A DNA stretch of 64,000 nt from Sva-07 sp963829585. GTDB lineage: Bacteria; Actinomycetota; Acidimicrobiia; Acidimicrobiales; Ilumatobacteraceae. The position numbers and the translations under genes were made by a program. Below are positions 52,575 through 61,382 of the stretch, one piece after another; position 1 is the first letter of the stretch; every line of letters starts with the position of its first letter. The stretch spans positions 1 through 64,000 of the forward strand of contig CAWHJD010000008.1 of NCBI GenBank assembly GCA_963829585.1. The letters run 5' to 3'. Below the pieces are notes generated by a model. It saw nothing but the letters and a program-made list of their open reading frames with translations, had not been told where the DNA came from and searched no databases.

Positions 52575-52646
52575 CTTCCCGTCGGGCTCCGACGCCGGGA
52601 CCTCGACGTTGTACGGTGCCAGACCGAACCGCAGGAGGGGATTGTC

Positions 52647-53426
52647 ATGGGAGTACTCGACGGGCGTGTTGCCTGTATCACGGGTGGAACGCGAGGGATC
52701 GGCCTCGGCATCGCGAAGGGATTTCTCGACGAGGGTGCGCTGGTCGTCGTCAACGGCCGTGACCAGGCCAAGGCGGAGCAGACCCTCGCCGCACTCGACG
52801 CCGGTGACCGGGCGTACTACATCGCCGGCGACGTGAAGGAGCGCGAGTCGTGCGAGGCGATCGTCGACGGCACGGTCGATCACTTCGGACGTATCGACAT
52901 CCTGGTCGCCAACGCCGGGGGAGCGACGGGCCATGCTCCGATCGTCGATCTGACCGACGAGGCGATGCAGGATTCGCTCGTCTGGAACTTCTGGCACACG
53001 TTCTGGACGATGCGCCGAGCCTTCCACTACATGATCCCGCAGCAGTACGGGCGTGTCATGAGTGTGAGTTCGCTCGAAGGCAAGGTCGGCAAGCCCGGCA
53101 TCTCCATCTACGTCGTGGCGAAGCACGCCATCAACGGACTCACCAAGTCCGCGGCGCACGAGGTCGGAACGCTCGGCATCACGGTGAACGCGCTGTGTCC
53201 GGGCGCCATCGAGACCGACATCATGATGGCGGAGGGTCCGGCAGCGGCCGAGTCGATGGGACTCGACTATCAGGGCCTGCTCGACATGTTCGCCCAGGAG
53301 TCCGCGATCAAGCGCCTCAACGAGGTCGAGGACGTCGCCGCGGTGGCGACCCTGCTGGCTTCGGACGCAGGGGCCGGCATCACCGGATCACTCATCTCGA
53401 TCGACGGCGGCACGGCTCCCTACTGA
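52647..53426 (+). CDS. Short-chain dehydrogenase/reductase
   Basis: A 259-residue SDR: 'CITGGTRGIGLGIAKG', 'VANAGGATGH' instead of NNAG, Ser in 'MSVSSLEGKVG' and 'YVVAK'. It ends 'SIDGGTAPY'. The next gene is a diverged tandem duplicate with the same length and the same 'GKxGKPGI' loop. Ribosome site 'AGGAGGGG' precedes the ATG. Confidence 0.87.
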   Translation: MGVLDGRVACITGGTRGIGLGIAKGFLDEGALVVVNGRDQAKAEQTLAALDAGDRAYYIAGDVKERESCEAIVDGTVDHFGRIDILVANAGGATGHAPIVDLTDEAMQDSLVWNFWHTFWTMRRAFHYMIPQQYGRVMSVSSLEGKVGKPGISIYVVAKHAINGLTKSAAHEVGTLGITVNALCPGAIETDIMMAEGPAAAESMGLDYQGLLDMFAQESAIKRLNEVEDVAAVATLLASDAGAGITGSLISIDGGTAPY

Positions 53427-53463
53427 GCCCGGGCCCAACGGAAACGAATCGGAAGGAACTGTC

Positions 53464-54246
53464 ATGGGAAAGCTTGATGGAAAGGTCGCCTGCATCACGG
53501 GCGGCACGCGCAGCATCGGCCGCGGGATCGCCGACGCCTTCCTCGCCGAGGGAGCCAAGGTGGTCGTCAACGGACGCGACGAGGCCAAGGGGCAGCTGTG
53601 CCTGGAGGAGATGGGTGCCGGCGACAACGCGGCCTTCTTCGCCGGAGACGTGTCGAAGCAGGCCGCGGTCGAGGGGCTGATCGACTACACGATCGAGCGC
53701 TACGGCCAACTCGACATCTGCTGCTTGAACTCGGGCGGCGTGCAGATGACCGCACCGGTGTTCCAGATGTCCGACGAGGAGTGGCAACTCGAGGTCGACT
53801 GGAACCTCAACCACGTGTTCTGGGGCATGCGACGCGCACTGCAGCACATGGTGCCGCGCGAGTCGGGACGGGTGATCGTCACGTCGTCGGTCGAGGGAAA
53901 ACTCGGCAAGCCGGGCATTCCCGGATATGCCGCCACCAAGCATGCCGTCAACGGGCTGGTCAAGGCGGCGGCGTACGAGGTGGGCACGCTGGGCATCACG
54001 GTCAACGCGATCCTGCCCGGGTTGATCGAGACCGACATCGTTCGCGCCACCGGCCCCGACTCGGCAATCGCGATGGGGCTCGAGGACTACGACGCCCTCA
54101 TCACGATGTTCAGTTCGGAGTCGGCGATCAAGCGACCGAACACGGTCGAAGAGGTCGCTGCCGTCGCCGTGCTGCTCGCCTCGGACGCCGCCAGGAACAT
54201 GACCGGCTGCATGTTCCCCGTCGACGGCGGGACGATGCCGTACTGA
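53464..54246 (+). CDS. Short-chain dehydrogenase/reductase, tandem duplicate
   Basis: A 260-residue SDR with 'CITGGTRSIGRGIADA', so the middle Gly of the usual GxxxGIG loop is Ser, and 'LNSGGVQMTAP' where NNAG is expected. Catalytic 'TSSVEGKLG' Ser and 'YAATK' remain. It matches the preceding SDR over its whole length, ending 'PVDGGTMPY'. The stop is followed by two further in-tandem copies of its final codons (54235-54275). P450 follows 39 bases later. Confidence 0.87.
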   Translation: MGKLDGKVACITGGTRSIGRGIADAFLAEGAKVVVNGRDEAKGQLCLEEMGAGDNAAFFAGDVSKQAAVEGLIDYTIERYGQLDICCLNSGGVQMTAPVFQMSDEEWQLEVDWNLNHVFWGMRRALQHMVPRESGRVIVTSSVEGKLGKPGIPGYAATKHAVNGLVKAAAYEVGTLGITVNAILPGLIETDIVRATGPDSAIAMGLEDYDALITMFSSESAIKRPNTVEEVAAVAVLLASDAARNMTGCMFPVDGGTMPY

Positions 54247-54275
54247 CCATGCCGTACTGACGATGTCGTACTGAG
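54235..54275 (+). repeat. Three tandem 14-nt copies of the Met-Pro-Tyr-stop end
   Basis: ATGCCGTACTGAC, ATGCCGTACTGAC and ATGTCGTACTGAG follow each other with a 14-nt period. Each contains its own ATG and TGA. The first is the genuine end of the SDR. Confidence 0.8.
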
Positions 54276-54285
54276 GAGGTCGTTG

Positions 54286-55479
54286 ATGACAGAGGCCTAT
54301 TCGCACCTCGCCCACGCGAACGACGTCGAACCCTCCGTCGGTCATGAGCACCTGCGCGAACGTTGCCCCCTGCACGTCGAGGAGTCGCACGACCCGCCGT
54401 TCTTCGTCCTGAGCAGGCACGCGGACGTCTTCGACGTCCTCATGCGGCCGAGTGAGTGGCGCAACGGCAACGGCGTCGGCATCGACCCGTCGCCGGCCGG
54501 GGTGCTGGGCACGGCCGATGACCCCGACCACCGGCGTCATCGTCGGATCCTGCAGGACACGTTCCGCCCGGCCGCGCTCGCCCGGCTCGACGACGACGTC
54601 CAGGAGATCGCCGACGATCTGTGGAGTCGGGCATTCGGGGAGGACGGTGAAGGTGACTTCGTGCCACTGTTCGCCTTCCCGTTTCCCGCGATCGTGATCG
54701 CGGCCCTGCTCGGTGTTCCACGGGATCGACGTGACGACTTCGGGCGGTGGTCCGACGACATCGTCAACTTCCTCGGCGGCGGCGATCACGAGAAGGCCGA
54801 GGCGGCCAACCGCGAGATCTTCGCACTCGTCGACGAACTGGTCGCCGATCGGATCGCTGCGCACGAACGTGGCGACGCTCTGCCCGACGACGTGCTGTCG
54901 GTGATGGCCGTCGCCGAGATCGACGGGGGGCTCACCCATCACGAGGTCCGCCGGCTCAGCCAGCAGCTCCTCGTGGCGGGGCACGAGACCACGGCGAGCC
55001 TCATCTCGCTGATGCTGTACCGGCTGATCGAGCAACCCGAGCTGGTCGATCAGCTCCGGTCGAACCCGGAGTTGATCCCCTCGGCGGTGGAGGAGTTCCT
55101 GCGGTTCGACTCGCCGGTGCAGGGTCTGTTCCGCACCAACCCCGAACCCAGCACGGTCCGCGACGAGATCCTCCCGGCAGGTTCGCGGATGCAGGTGTTG
55201 TTCGCGTCGGCGAACCGTGATCCCGAGGTGTTCGACGACCCCGACTCGATCCGACTCGACCGTTTCCGGCCCGGCTCACGATCGCACCTCGCCTTCGGGT
55301 GGGGCGTGCATCACTGCATCGGCGCAGCCCTCGCTCGGCGGGAGGCAGCAGTCGCCCTGCGGCTCATGATCGACCGGTTCGACACCGTCGAACGCACGGG
55401 TGAGGTCGCGGTGAACGAGCCGTTCGTGCTGCGGGGCCTCACCACGCTGCCGATCCGCTGGACCGTGCGCCGGTCGTAA
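54286..55479 (+). CDS. Cytochrome P450
   Basis: A 397-residue P450: 'LVAGHETTASL' in the oxygen-binding helix, ExxR in 'EEFLRF', and 'FGWGVHHCIGAALAR' with thiolate Cys344. It is close in organisation to the P450 at 22757-24028. ATG 54286 has GAGGAGG seven bases upstream. It follows two SDRs that could oxidise the alcohol it makes. Its 3' end is followed by the 43-nt palindrome copy 3. Confidence 0.93.
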   Translation: MTEAYSHLAHANDVEPSVGHEHLRERCPLHVEESHDPPFFVLSRHADVFDVLMRPSEWRNGNGVGIDPSPAGVLGTADDPDHRRHRRILQDTFRPAALARLDDDVQEIADDLWSRAFGEDGEGDFVPLFAFPFPAIVIAALLGVPRDRRDDFGRWSDDIVNFLGGGDHEKAEAANREIFALVDELVADRIAAHERGDALPDDVLSVMAVAEIDGGLTHHEVRRLSQQLLVAGHETTASLISLMLYRLIEQPELVDQLRSNPELIPSAVEEFLRFDSPVQGLFRTNPEPSTVRDEILPAGSRMQVLFASANRDPEVFDDPDSIRLDRFRPGSRSHLAFGWGVHHCIGAALARREAAVALRLMIDRFDTVERTGEVAVNEPFVLRGLTTLPIRWTVRRS

Positions 55480-55485
55480 CCGATC

Positions 55486-55530
55486 AGCGATGAGCGAAAG
55501 CACCGCTATGCGGTCGTTTCGCTCATCGCT
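55486..55530. terminator. 43-nt palindrome, copy 3, with flanking base pair
   Basis: AGCGATGAGCGAAA and TTTCGCTCATCGCT pair perfectly, with a nested ACCGC-tat-GCGGT. It lies between convergent genes and contains the stop codon of the minus-strand TIM-barrel gene. Confidence 0.75.
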
Positions 55531-56311
55531 GGAGGTGGTGGAGGGTGGTGGTCAGGACCTGACGGGCGCGGTCGGTGGGGTCGGGGAACGCGGATCGCAG
55601 CGCAGCGGAGCGAACCTCCATCGACAGCGCCGTGTGCGGCGGGAGCACGGCGACGAGTTCGAGGATGGGGAGGTCACCCTCGCCGAGCAGGAGCCGGCCG
55701 TCGAGCGCCTCGACGACCAACTCCTCGGGAGCGTCCCCGGGCGGGCGTGCGGATGCATCGCAGAGCTGGAGGTAGGGAAGTCGCTCGGCCGAGATCGCGG
55801 CGACGTCCGCGGCCGTGCCGCCGGTGCGTGCGAGGTGGAGGTTGTCGATGAGGACCCCCGCATTCGGCCGGTTCACGCGATCGAGCACGGAGAGCGCCTG
55901 GGGGAGATCCCGCACGGACATGAAGGCCATGAACTCGAGGCTGCACCCGATGCCGTGGGTGGCGGCGAGGTCGCACAGCTCTCCGAAGCGGTCGGCGAAC
56001 TCGTCGTCGCCGACCCCGCGTGACACGACCAAGAGGTTTCGCGCCCCGACGGTTGCCGCGGCCTCGATCATCGCTTCGCCGTGGTCGCCGGCCGGGGTGA
56101 CGAAGATGGGTTCCATGTCGAGCGCGACCAGCCCGGTGTCGTCGAGTCGCCGCCGGACCTCTCGGGCCACTGCGTCGTCCCACGTCCCGTGGTCGAACCA
56201 GATCCCGCACGCGTCCCAACCAGCGGCAGCGCACGCTGCGACGAAGTCGGCCGGCCCGGTCTCCGGGCATACGCCGGCAGCGAGCGACAGCAATCGATCG
56301 ATGGTCACCAT
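55523..56311 (-). CDS. Sugar-phosphate isomerase/epimerase-like TIM-barrel protein
   Basis: A 262-residue member of the xylose-isomerase-like/AP-endonuclease-2 TIM-barrel family: 'FVAACAAAGWDACGIWFDHG', 'CSLEFMAFMSVRDL' with a metal-ligand Glu, 'VLIDNLHLARTGG' with Asp and His, and 'YLQLCDASARPP'. Members isomerise sugars, inositols or keto-glycosides. No sugar pathway surrounds it, so the substrate is unclear. It stands alone on the minus strand. Confidence 0.8.
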   Translation of the reverse strand: MVTIDRLLSLAAGVCPETGPADFVAACAAAGWDACGIWFDHGTWDDAVAREVRRRLDDTGLVALDMEPIFVTPAGDHGEAMIEAAATVGARNLLVVSRGVGDDEFADRFGELCDLAATHGIGCSLEFMAFMSVRDLPQALSVLDRVNRPNAGVLIDNLHLARTGGTAADVAAISAERLPYLQLCDASARPPGDAPEELVVEALDGRLLLGEGDLPILELVAVLPPHTALSMEVRSAALRSAFPDPTDRARQVLTTTLHHLQR

Positions 56312-56339
56312 GTGGTCAACCTAGAACCAGCCGCATGGT

Positions 56340-57554
56340 TCAGGCGGCCCGGATGGTGGGTGGACCGGTGGCTCGGACGGTGCCGTCGGGGTAGTGGATG
56401 GTGAGCACTCGGTCCGGAGCGAGCGTGAGTTCCCAACCGCTGTCGTGGATCTTGTGGTGATGGTGAGAACACAGCGGCAGCAGATTGTCGAGGTCGGTGC
56501 GGCCTCCGTGTCGCCACCAGATCACGTGATGCAACTTGCAGCGGTCGTACTGGGTGGTGCAGCCGGGGATCGCGCACGTGGCATACAAGCCGCGCAGCGC
56601 CCGGCGTTGCGCCCGGTTCGCGAGGCGGGTGCTGCGACCCAGATCGAGGTTGCCCGGGGCGTGCACCACCACCCCGTTGCGGACCACGACGGCGTGGGTG
56701 TCGGCGCCGCCGGCGAGTTCGGCGAGTACCCGCCATGGCACCTCGACAGGGATCGAGAACTCCGTGCGGGGACCGGTCAGTTCGGCGGAGTCGGCGTCGA
56801 TGACCACGACGTACTCGGGTCGTCCGGGCTTGGCAGCCGTGCCGCCGGTGAGGATCAGATCGGCCAGCGCAAGGGCTCGTAGGTGGTCCTGTTTGGCGCC
56901 GGGGTCGGTCGGGCAGGTGTCGGGTGTCGACGTGGCGAACAACGCTTCGAGCGACTCACGCAAGCGGGCGTCGAGTTGGACACCGGTGAGCGGATCGAAG
57001 CGGGCCTTGAGATTCCACATGCCCTCGAGATCCACGAACGTGCGCAGGCTCGTCGCCCGCCGTTGACGCTCCAGGACGTCCATCCCGTCCTCGGCTCGGA
57101 GGCGGCGGGCCTCGTCGTTCACCCGGCGTGCGAACTCGGCCTGCGACGCATGCTCGGCAACAGCGACCAGTGCGTCGACGCGGTCCAACAGTTCTTCGCG
57201 TTGAGTGGCATCGAGTGTCTTGCCCGCCCGGGTGATCGCGTCGACATGGCCAGCGGTCACTGCACCACGATCCAATGCCGCAGCGATCGACGGCACGGCC
57301 CCGAGTGTCGTTGCCCGCTCCATCACCGTGCACGCCTGGGAGAGGGAACCTTTCGAGGACTCGGCGATCGACTGTTCGGGGAACGACACATCGGCCGCCA
57401 ACCCACGAACAAGATCCGCTTCAGAAGCATCCAACCATGCACGCACCCGTCGCACTTCGACGAGGGCCGACTCCCGATCGCCGCGACCTGCAGCATCATC
57501 GGCGCGCACGGCGTCGATGCGCCCGACCCGCTCGAGAACTGCCGCGATCTCCAT
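56340..57554 (-). CDS. DUF222/13E12-repeat-family protein with HNH nuclease domain
   Basis: A 404-residue protein with an N-terminal helical DUF222 region and a C-terminal HNH domain: 'CAIPGCTTQYDRCKLHHVIWWRHGG' type with two Cys, then 'LDNLLPLCSHHHHKIHD'. These proteins are multi-copy in actinobacteria (M. tuberculosis REP13E12 elements) and are thought to be mobile- or phage-associated nucleases. No flanking repeats or attachment site are seen here. ATG 57554 is preferred over 57563 because of the spacing of AGGATGG. Unrelated to the catabolic genes. Confidence 0.88.
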   Translation of the reverse strand: MEIAAVLERVGRIDAVRADDAAGRGDRESALVEVRRVRAWLDASEADLVRGLAADVSFPEQSIAESSKGSLSQACTVMERATTLGAVPSIAAALDRGAVTAGHVDAITRAGKTLDATQREELLDRVDALVAVAEHASQAEFARRVNDEARRLRAEDGMDVLERQRRATSLRTFVDLEGMWNLKARFDPLTGVQLDARLRESLEALFATSTPDTCPTDPGAKQDHLRALALADLILTGGTAAKPGRPEYVVVIDADSAELTGPRTEFSIPVEVPWRVLAELAGGADTHAVVVRNGVVVHAPGNLDLGRSTRLANRAQRRALRGLYATCAIPGCTTQYDRCKLHHVIWWRHGGRTDLDNLLPLCSHHHHKIHDSGWELTLAPDRVLTIHYPDGTVRATGPPTIRAA

Positions 57555-57626
57555 GCCACCCATCCTGACGAGGGGGTGTCACAGAGATGATGTGCGTGAC
57601 CTGTTCGGAGTTGTCAGGTCTGCAGT

Positions 57627-58203
57627 TCATCGGTCGCGCAGACCCTTGCCGTCGAGGATCCTCGGCGCGTACTTGTCGACTCGCGCCGCTCGGGTCGACG
57701 CCTGCTTCGCATCGCCGATGATCAGGTTGTACTCCCGCTGCCGACCGGGCGTGAGCGCCTCGAAGGCCGTCCGCAGCGCCGGGTCGTCGTCGAGTCGCTG
57801 CCGGAGTTCGTCCACCAGGACGAGGTCCGGTGCCGGTCCGACTCGCGAGACCCGACTCCTCGACGGCGACGGCCTCGTCGATGTAGGCCGCGACGGTGTC
57901 GCTCAATCGGGCAACGTCGTCGACGGAGGTGAACCGGATGCGGAGAGCCGACCGAGAGTTCGGTCCCTGCTCTTCGAGCACACCGGCAGGATCCTCCAAC
58001 AAGGCACCCTTGAAGAACATCAGGGCGAGGAATTCCTTCATCTCCTGCAGGATGGCGATGTTCTTGCCCTCGTGGCTGTAGCAGGGCTTTCCCCACTTGA
58101 TCGCCTCGGTCAGCCCACAGCCGAGCAGGACGAGCCGGAGCTCGGACATCTCGTCGCGCCACGTCCGGGAGCGACTGATGTAGGCGTCGACGTCAGGGTT
58201 CAC
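57627..58203 (-). pseudogene. DUF1801/YdeI-type protein, one frame break
   Basis: The first frame carries a DUF1801-like domain ('MNPDVDAYISRSRTWRDEM', 'EAIKWGKPCYSHEGKNIAIL'). The second carries the Yde/OmdA C-terminus ('FEALTPGRQREYNLIIGDAK', 'TRAARVDKYAPRILDGKG'). The shift lies near 57845, where one base change of length would join 'ASR' to 'GPAPDLVLVDEL'. Relatives are linked to bacteriocin or antimicrobial-peptide tolerance in low-GC bacteria; here function is unknown. Confidence 0.7.
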
Positions 58204-58247
58204 GGGGATCCGATCTGCGAACGGACAGTTGTCTCACTGCCGCGACA

Positions 58248-58715
58248 TTACGTCGACGGTCGGCCGGTGGGCCGGCAGTTGTCGCCGCCGAGCGACCGAG
58301 GGTGCCCGATCAGGCGGCGGCGCGGCGCGCGGCGCCGTCGAGCACGTACGCGCGCGATGTTCGGGCAGGTGTCGAGGAGCGTCGCGAACTCCGCACGCGT
58401 GAGGACGTACACGCTGGAGTCGGCGGTCGCGGTGACCGATGCGGTCCGCGGCTGGAGTGTCAGGAGGGCCATCTCGCCGATGACGCTGCCGGCGCCGAGC
58501 ATGATCGTCACGTCGCCACGCTCCACCTTGAACTCGCCGTCGATGACCACGAAACACTCGCGGCCGAACCGGTTCTCCTGCACGATCTGCTCGCCGGCAG
58601 GGATCTCGATGGTGGTTGCCAGGCGATCGAGCGTCTCGAGCTCGGCGGTGGGAACAGCGGTACCAAGGTCGCTGGCGAGGAGGTCGGGATGGATGTGGGT
58701 CTTGGTGGTGAACAT
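58248..58715 (-). CDS. Cyclic-nucleotide-binding (CRP-like) domain protein, no helix-turn-helix
   Basis: The protein has one cNMP-binding barrel: 'LATTIEIPAGEQIVQENRFGRECFVVIDGEFKV'-type strands, then 'IGEMALLTLQPRTASVTAT' matching the phosphate-binding cassette. There is no DNA-binding domain. After 'CPNIARV' the sequence becomes Arg-rich. A two-base deletion in the local GCGCGC run near 58365 would restore 'AYVLDGAARRAAA' and a stop at 58310-58312, giving about 134 residues. A domain this small probably senses a ligand or tethers to a partner. Confidence 0.7.
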   Translation of the reverse strand: MFTTKTHIHPDLLASDLGTAVPTAELETLDRLATTIEIPAGEQIVQENRFGRECFVVIDGEFKVERGDVTIMLGAGSVIGEMALLTLQPRTASVTATADSSVYVLTRAEFATLLDTCPNIARVRARRRRAPRRRLIGHPRSLGGDNCRPTGRPST

Positions 58716-58898
58716 GTCGTTCCTGGTTCTCGTTGGGGGGAGGGGACGTCCGCTGAGCACGGCAGTCGGGACAACGCACGGCCCGCGCCGTGCATTCCCA
58801 TCTGTGACGCAGATCACGTGATGACGCGCGATCGTCTTCGGTGATCGGTGCGGTCCGAGCAGGAACGTCCGCTCGGAGGCCGGCGCCGGTCGCCTGGA

Positions 58899-60200
58899 AT
58901 GATGTCGTTCATGGCAGATCTCACGCTCGAGGACCGGATCGGCGCACTGGCGTGCCCAGTCGCCCACACGATGCTCGACCCCGTGATCCAGGACGACCCG
59001 TGGGACTTCTATCGGCAACTCCACGAGCAGTGCCCGGTGTTCCCGATGCCCCAGATCGGCGCAGTCATGGTCACGCGGTACGAGGACGTCCGGTTCGTGC
59101 TCACCAACCCGGACCTGTTCTCCAGCAGTGGACGTGGCGGGGGCACGAAGAAGGGCCTGCAGGTCGACAATGCCCGCCGCTACCAGGAGATCCTGCGCGA
59201 ACGCGGCTGGGGTCACGTCGAAACCCTGCAGCGCACCGATCCGCCCGTCCACACCGACTACCGCCGGCTCGTCGCCAAGGCGTTCCTGCCGCGTCGGATC
59301 GCCGACATGGCCGGCCACATCGACGACGTCACCCGTGGGCTGATCGACGGGTTGATCGGGCGCGGCGAGTGTGAGTTCAACCTCGACTTCGCGATGCCGC
59401 TGCCCGGGATCATCATCGCGGAAGAGCTCGGTCTGGACAGCTCCGAGATCCACCGCTTCAACCGTTGGGCGGGAGCGATGCTGGCGCTGGCCATGCGCCC
59501 GCTGACCGACGAGGAGGTGCTGGCGACCGTGGAGATCGAACTCGAGGCCCAGCATCATCTGGCCTCCGTGTTCGAGGCCCGGCGAAGCGAACCGACCGAC
59601 GATCTCATCTCGGCGCTCGTCCACGCCCACGAGGACGAAGAGGGCGTCGAACCGCTCAGCGTCGCCGAGCTGCAGAACCTGATGCACCAGCTCGTCACCG
59701 GGGGTTTCGAAACGACCACCAGCGCGTTGAACCACGGCATGTGGCTGCTCACCCGCTACCCCGACGTGCAGGAGCGGATCCGGCGAGACCTGTCGCTCGT
59801 TCCGCGGTTCATCGAGGAGGTCCTGCGCTTCGAGAGCCCGGTGCAGGGTCTCACCCGTCGAGCCACACGTGATGTCGAGGTCGGGGGTGTGGTGATCCCC
59901 GAGGGAGCGATGGTGATGGTGCGCTACGCGGCCGCCAACCGTGACGCCACCGTGTTCGAGCATGCCGACGAGTTCGACATCGACCGTCCCCGCACACCGC
60001 AACATCTCGCGTTCGGCGTCGGCCCTCACTTCTGCGTGGGCAGTGCCCTCGCCCGCCAGGAACTGGTGAGCGGGTTCACCCAGTGGCTCGAGCGCACGTC
60101 GTCGATCGAGCTCGCTCGACCTCTCGTCGCACCGGTCCACGAACCGAGCTTCATCCTGTTCCCGATGAAGGAACTCCCGCTGCGCTTCGAACCGGCGTGA
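58899..60200 (+). CDS. Cytochrome P450
   Basis: A 433-residue P450: 'LVTGGFETTTSAL' in the oxygen-binding helix, ExxR in 'EEVLRF', and 'FGVGPHFCVGSALAR' with thiolate Cys379. A 'YQEILRERGWGHVETLQRTDPPVHTDYRRLV' type segment after the B-C loop is typical of the CYP125/CYP142-like and related groups, though I cannot place it in a family. ATG 58899, 58902 and 58911 are all possible starts. A PPOX/nitroreductase pair follows after 22 bases. Confidence 0.92.
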   Translation: MMSFMADLTLEDRIGALACPVAHTMLDPVIQDDPWDFYRQLHEQCPVFPMPQIGAVMVTRYEDVRFVLTNPDLFSSSGRGGGTKKGLQVDNARRYQEILRERGWGHVETLQRTDPPVHTDYRRLVAKAFLPRRIADMAGHIDDVTRGLIDGLIGRGECEFNLDFAMPLPGIIIAEELGLDSSEIHRFNRWAGAMLALAMRPLTDEEVLATVEIELEAQHHLASVFEARRSEPTDDLISALVHAHEDEEGVEPLSVAELQNLMHQLVTGGFETTTSALNHGMWLLTRYPDVQERIRRDLSLVPRFIEEVLRFESPVQGLTRRATRDVEVGGVVIPEGAMVMVRYAAANRDATVFEHADEFDIDRPRTPQHLAFGVGPHFCVGSALARQELVSGFTQWLERTSSIELARPLVAPVHEPSFILFPMKELPLRFEPA

Positions 60201-60222
60201 GGGCGCGCCGTACGGTGCCGTC

Positions 60223-60744
60223 ATGAGCGAACATCCCGAGAACTACGAAGACGTCACCGTGTTCGGCCTCGACGCCGACGACGAGGCCGAAATGCTCGAT
60301 GCCCAGAACGAGTGCACCTTCATCTGGTCGAACAAGGAGGGGTGGCCCGTCGGCGTGATCATGTCGTACGTGTTCCACGACGGGAAGTTCTGGTTGACCG
60401 CATCGAGTCAACGCGCCCGGATCAGCGCGGTACGTCGTGACCCTCGGGTCTGCATCGTGGTCACCTCGACCGGCTCGAAGATGGTGCGGAACAAGACCGT
60501 CACCTACAAGGGCACCTGCATCGTCCGCGACGACCAGGAGACCAAGGACTGGTTCTATCCGGCGCTGGCCAAGGCGATCCGTGGTGACGACGTCGAGGGA
60601 GCGAAGATCTTCGAGAAGTTCCTCGACTCGCCTCGGCGCGTCATCCTCGAGGTCGAGCCGACCCAGCGCATCGGCTACGACGGCCAGAAGATGGGCAAGG
60701 CGACGGCCGAATGGATGAGAGCCCAGAAGGAAGCGAGCTCGTGA
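60223..60744 (+). CDS. PPOX-fold flavin/F420 protein
   Basis: A 173-residue split-barrel protein, paralogue of 36612-37148: 'ECTFIWSNKEGWPVGVIMSYVFHDGKFWL', 'ARISAVRRDPRVCIVVTST' and 'VTYKGTCIVRDDQETKDWFYP' correspond residue by residue. It overlaps the nitroreductase by four bases (GTGA), so the two flavin-type proteins are made together and may form a reductase pair supplying or following the P450. Cofactor (FMN or F420) cannot be decided. Confidence 0.8.
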   Translation: MSEHPENYEDVTVFGLDADDEAEMLDAQNECTFIWSNKEGWPVGVIMSYVFHDGKFWLTASSQRARISAVRRDPRVCIVVTSTGSKMVRNKTVTYKGTCIVRDDQETKDWFYPALAKAIRGDDVEGAKIFEKFLDSPRRVILEVEPTQRIGYDGQKMGKATAEWMRAQKEASS

Positions 60745-61379
60745 CGGAGAAGCTCGGACTCAGCGCCGACGAGGTGCTCACGACCACCCGGTCCGTCCGA
60801 AAGCGTCTCGACCTCACCCGCCCGGTGCCTCGTGAGGTGCTGGTCGAGTGCATCGACATCGCCCACCAGTCGCCGACCGGGTCGAACTCGCAGCGCTGGC
60901 GGTGGATGATCATCGAGGACCCCGCGAAGAAGCAGGTGATCGCCGACATCTACCGCGCCAACTTCGCCGCCGCGTACCAAGGAGCGCCGGAGCCCCCGCC
61001 CGGCTCGCAGGCCGATCGCGTGAACCAGTCGGCCCGGCACCTCGCCGAACACCTCCACGAGGTACCGGTGATGGTGATCCCGTTGCTCGCCGATCGTATG
61101 GACGAGGGCACGCCGTCATGGCGACAGGCGTCGCGGTGGGGCGGCATCCTGCCCGCGGTGTGGAGCTTCATGCTCGCGTTGCGCGAACGGGGCCTCGGCT
61201 CGGCGTGGACGTCGCTGAGCCTGCAGAACGAACGTGAGATCTCGGAGTTGCTCGGGATCCCCTACGACGACTACACCCAGGCCGGTCTGTTCCCCGTGGC
61301 GTACACCATCGGCACCGACTTCAAGCCGGCCAAGCGGCCACCCGCCGAGGAGTTCATCCGCTGGAACGAGTGGTCGTAG
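60741..61379 (+). CDS. Nitroreductase-family protein
   Basis: An intact 212-residue FMN-fold oxidoreductase: 'VLTTTRSVRKRLDLTRPVPRE', 'AHQSPTGSNSQRWRWMIIED', 'LRERGLGSAWTSLSLQNEREISELLGIPYDDYTQAGLFPVAYT' type C-terminus. The paralogue at 25649-26300 shows what an undamaged copy should look like. GTG 60741 is fixed by the GTGA junction with PPOX; an ATG 30 bases upstream lies inside the PPOX gene. Confidence 0.85.
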   Translation: MTEKLGLSADEVLTTTRSVRKRLDLTRPVPREVLVECIDIAHQSPTGSNSQRWRWMIIEDPAKKQVIADIYRANFAAAYQGAPEPPPGSQADRVNQSARHLAEHLHEVPVMVIPLLADRMDEGTPSWRQASRWGGILPAVWSFMLALRERGLGSAWTSLSLQNEREISELLGIPYDDYTQAGLFPVAYTIGTDFKPAKRPPAEEFIRWNEWS

Positions 61380-61382
61380 CCG

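Noticed and set aside
56340..57554. DUF222/HNH gene as a group II intron or homing element
   Set aside because: No reverse transcriptase, intron ends, split host gene or target-site repeats are visible; it is treated as a stand-alone 13E12-family protein.
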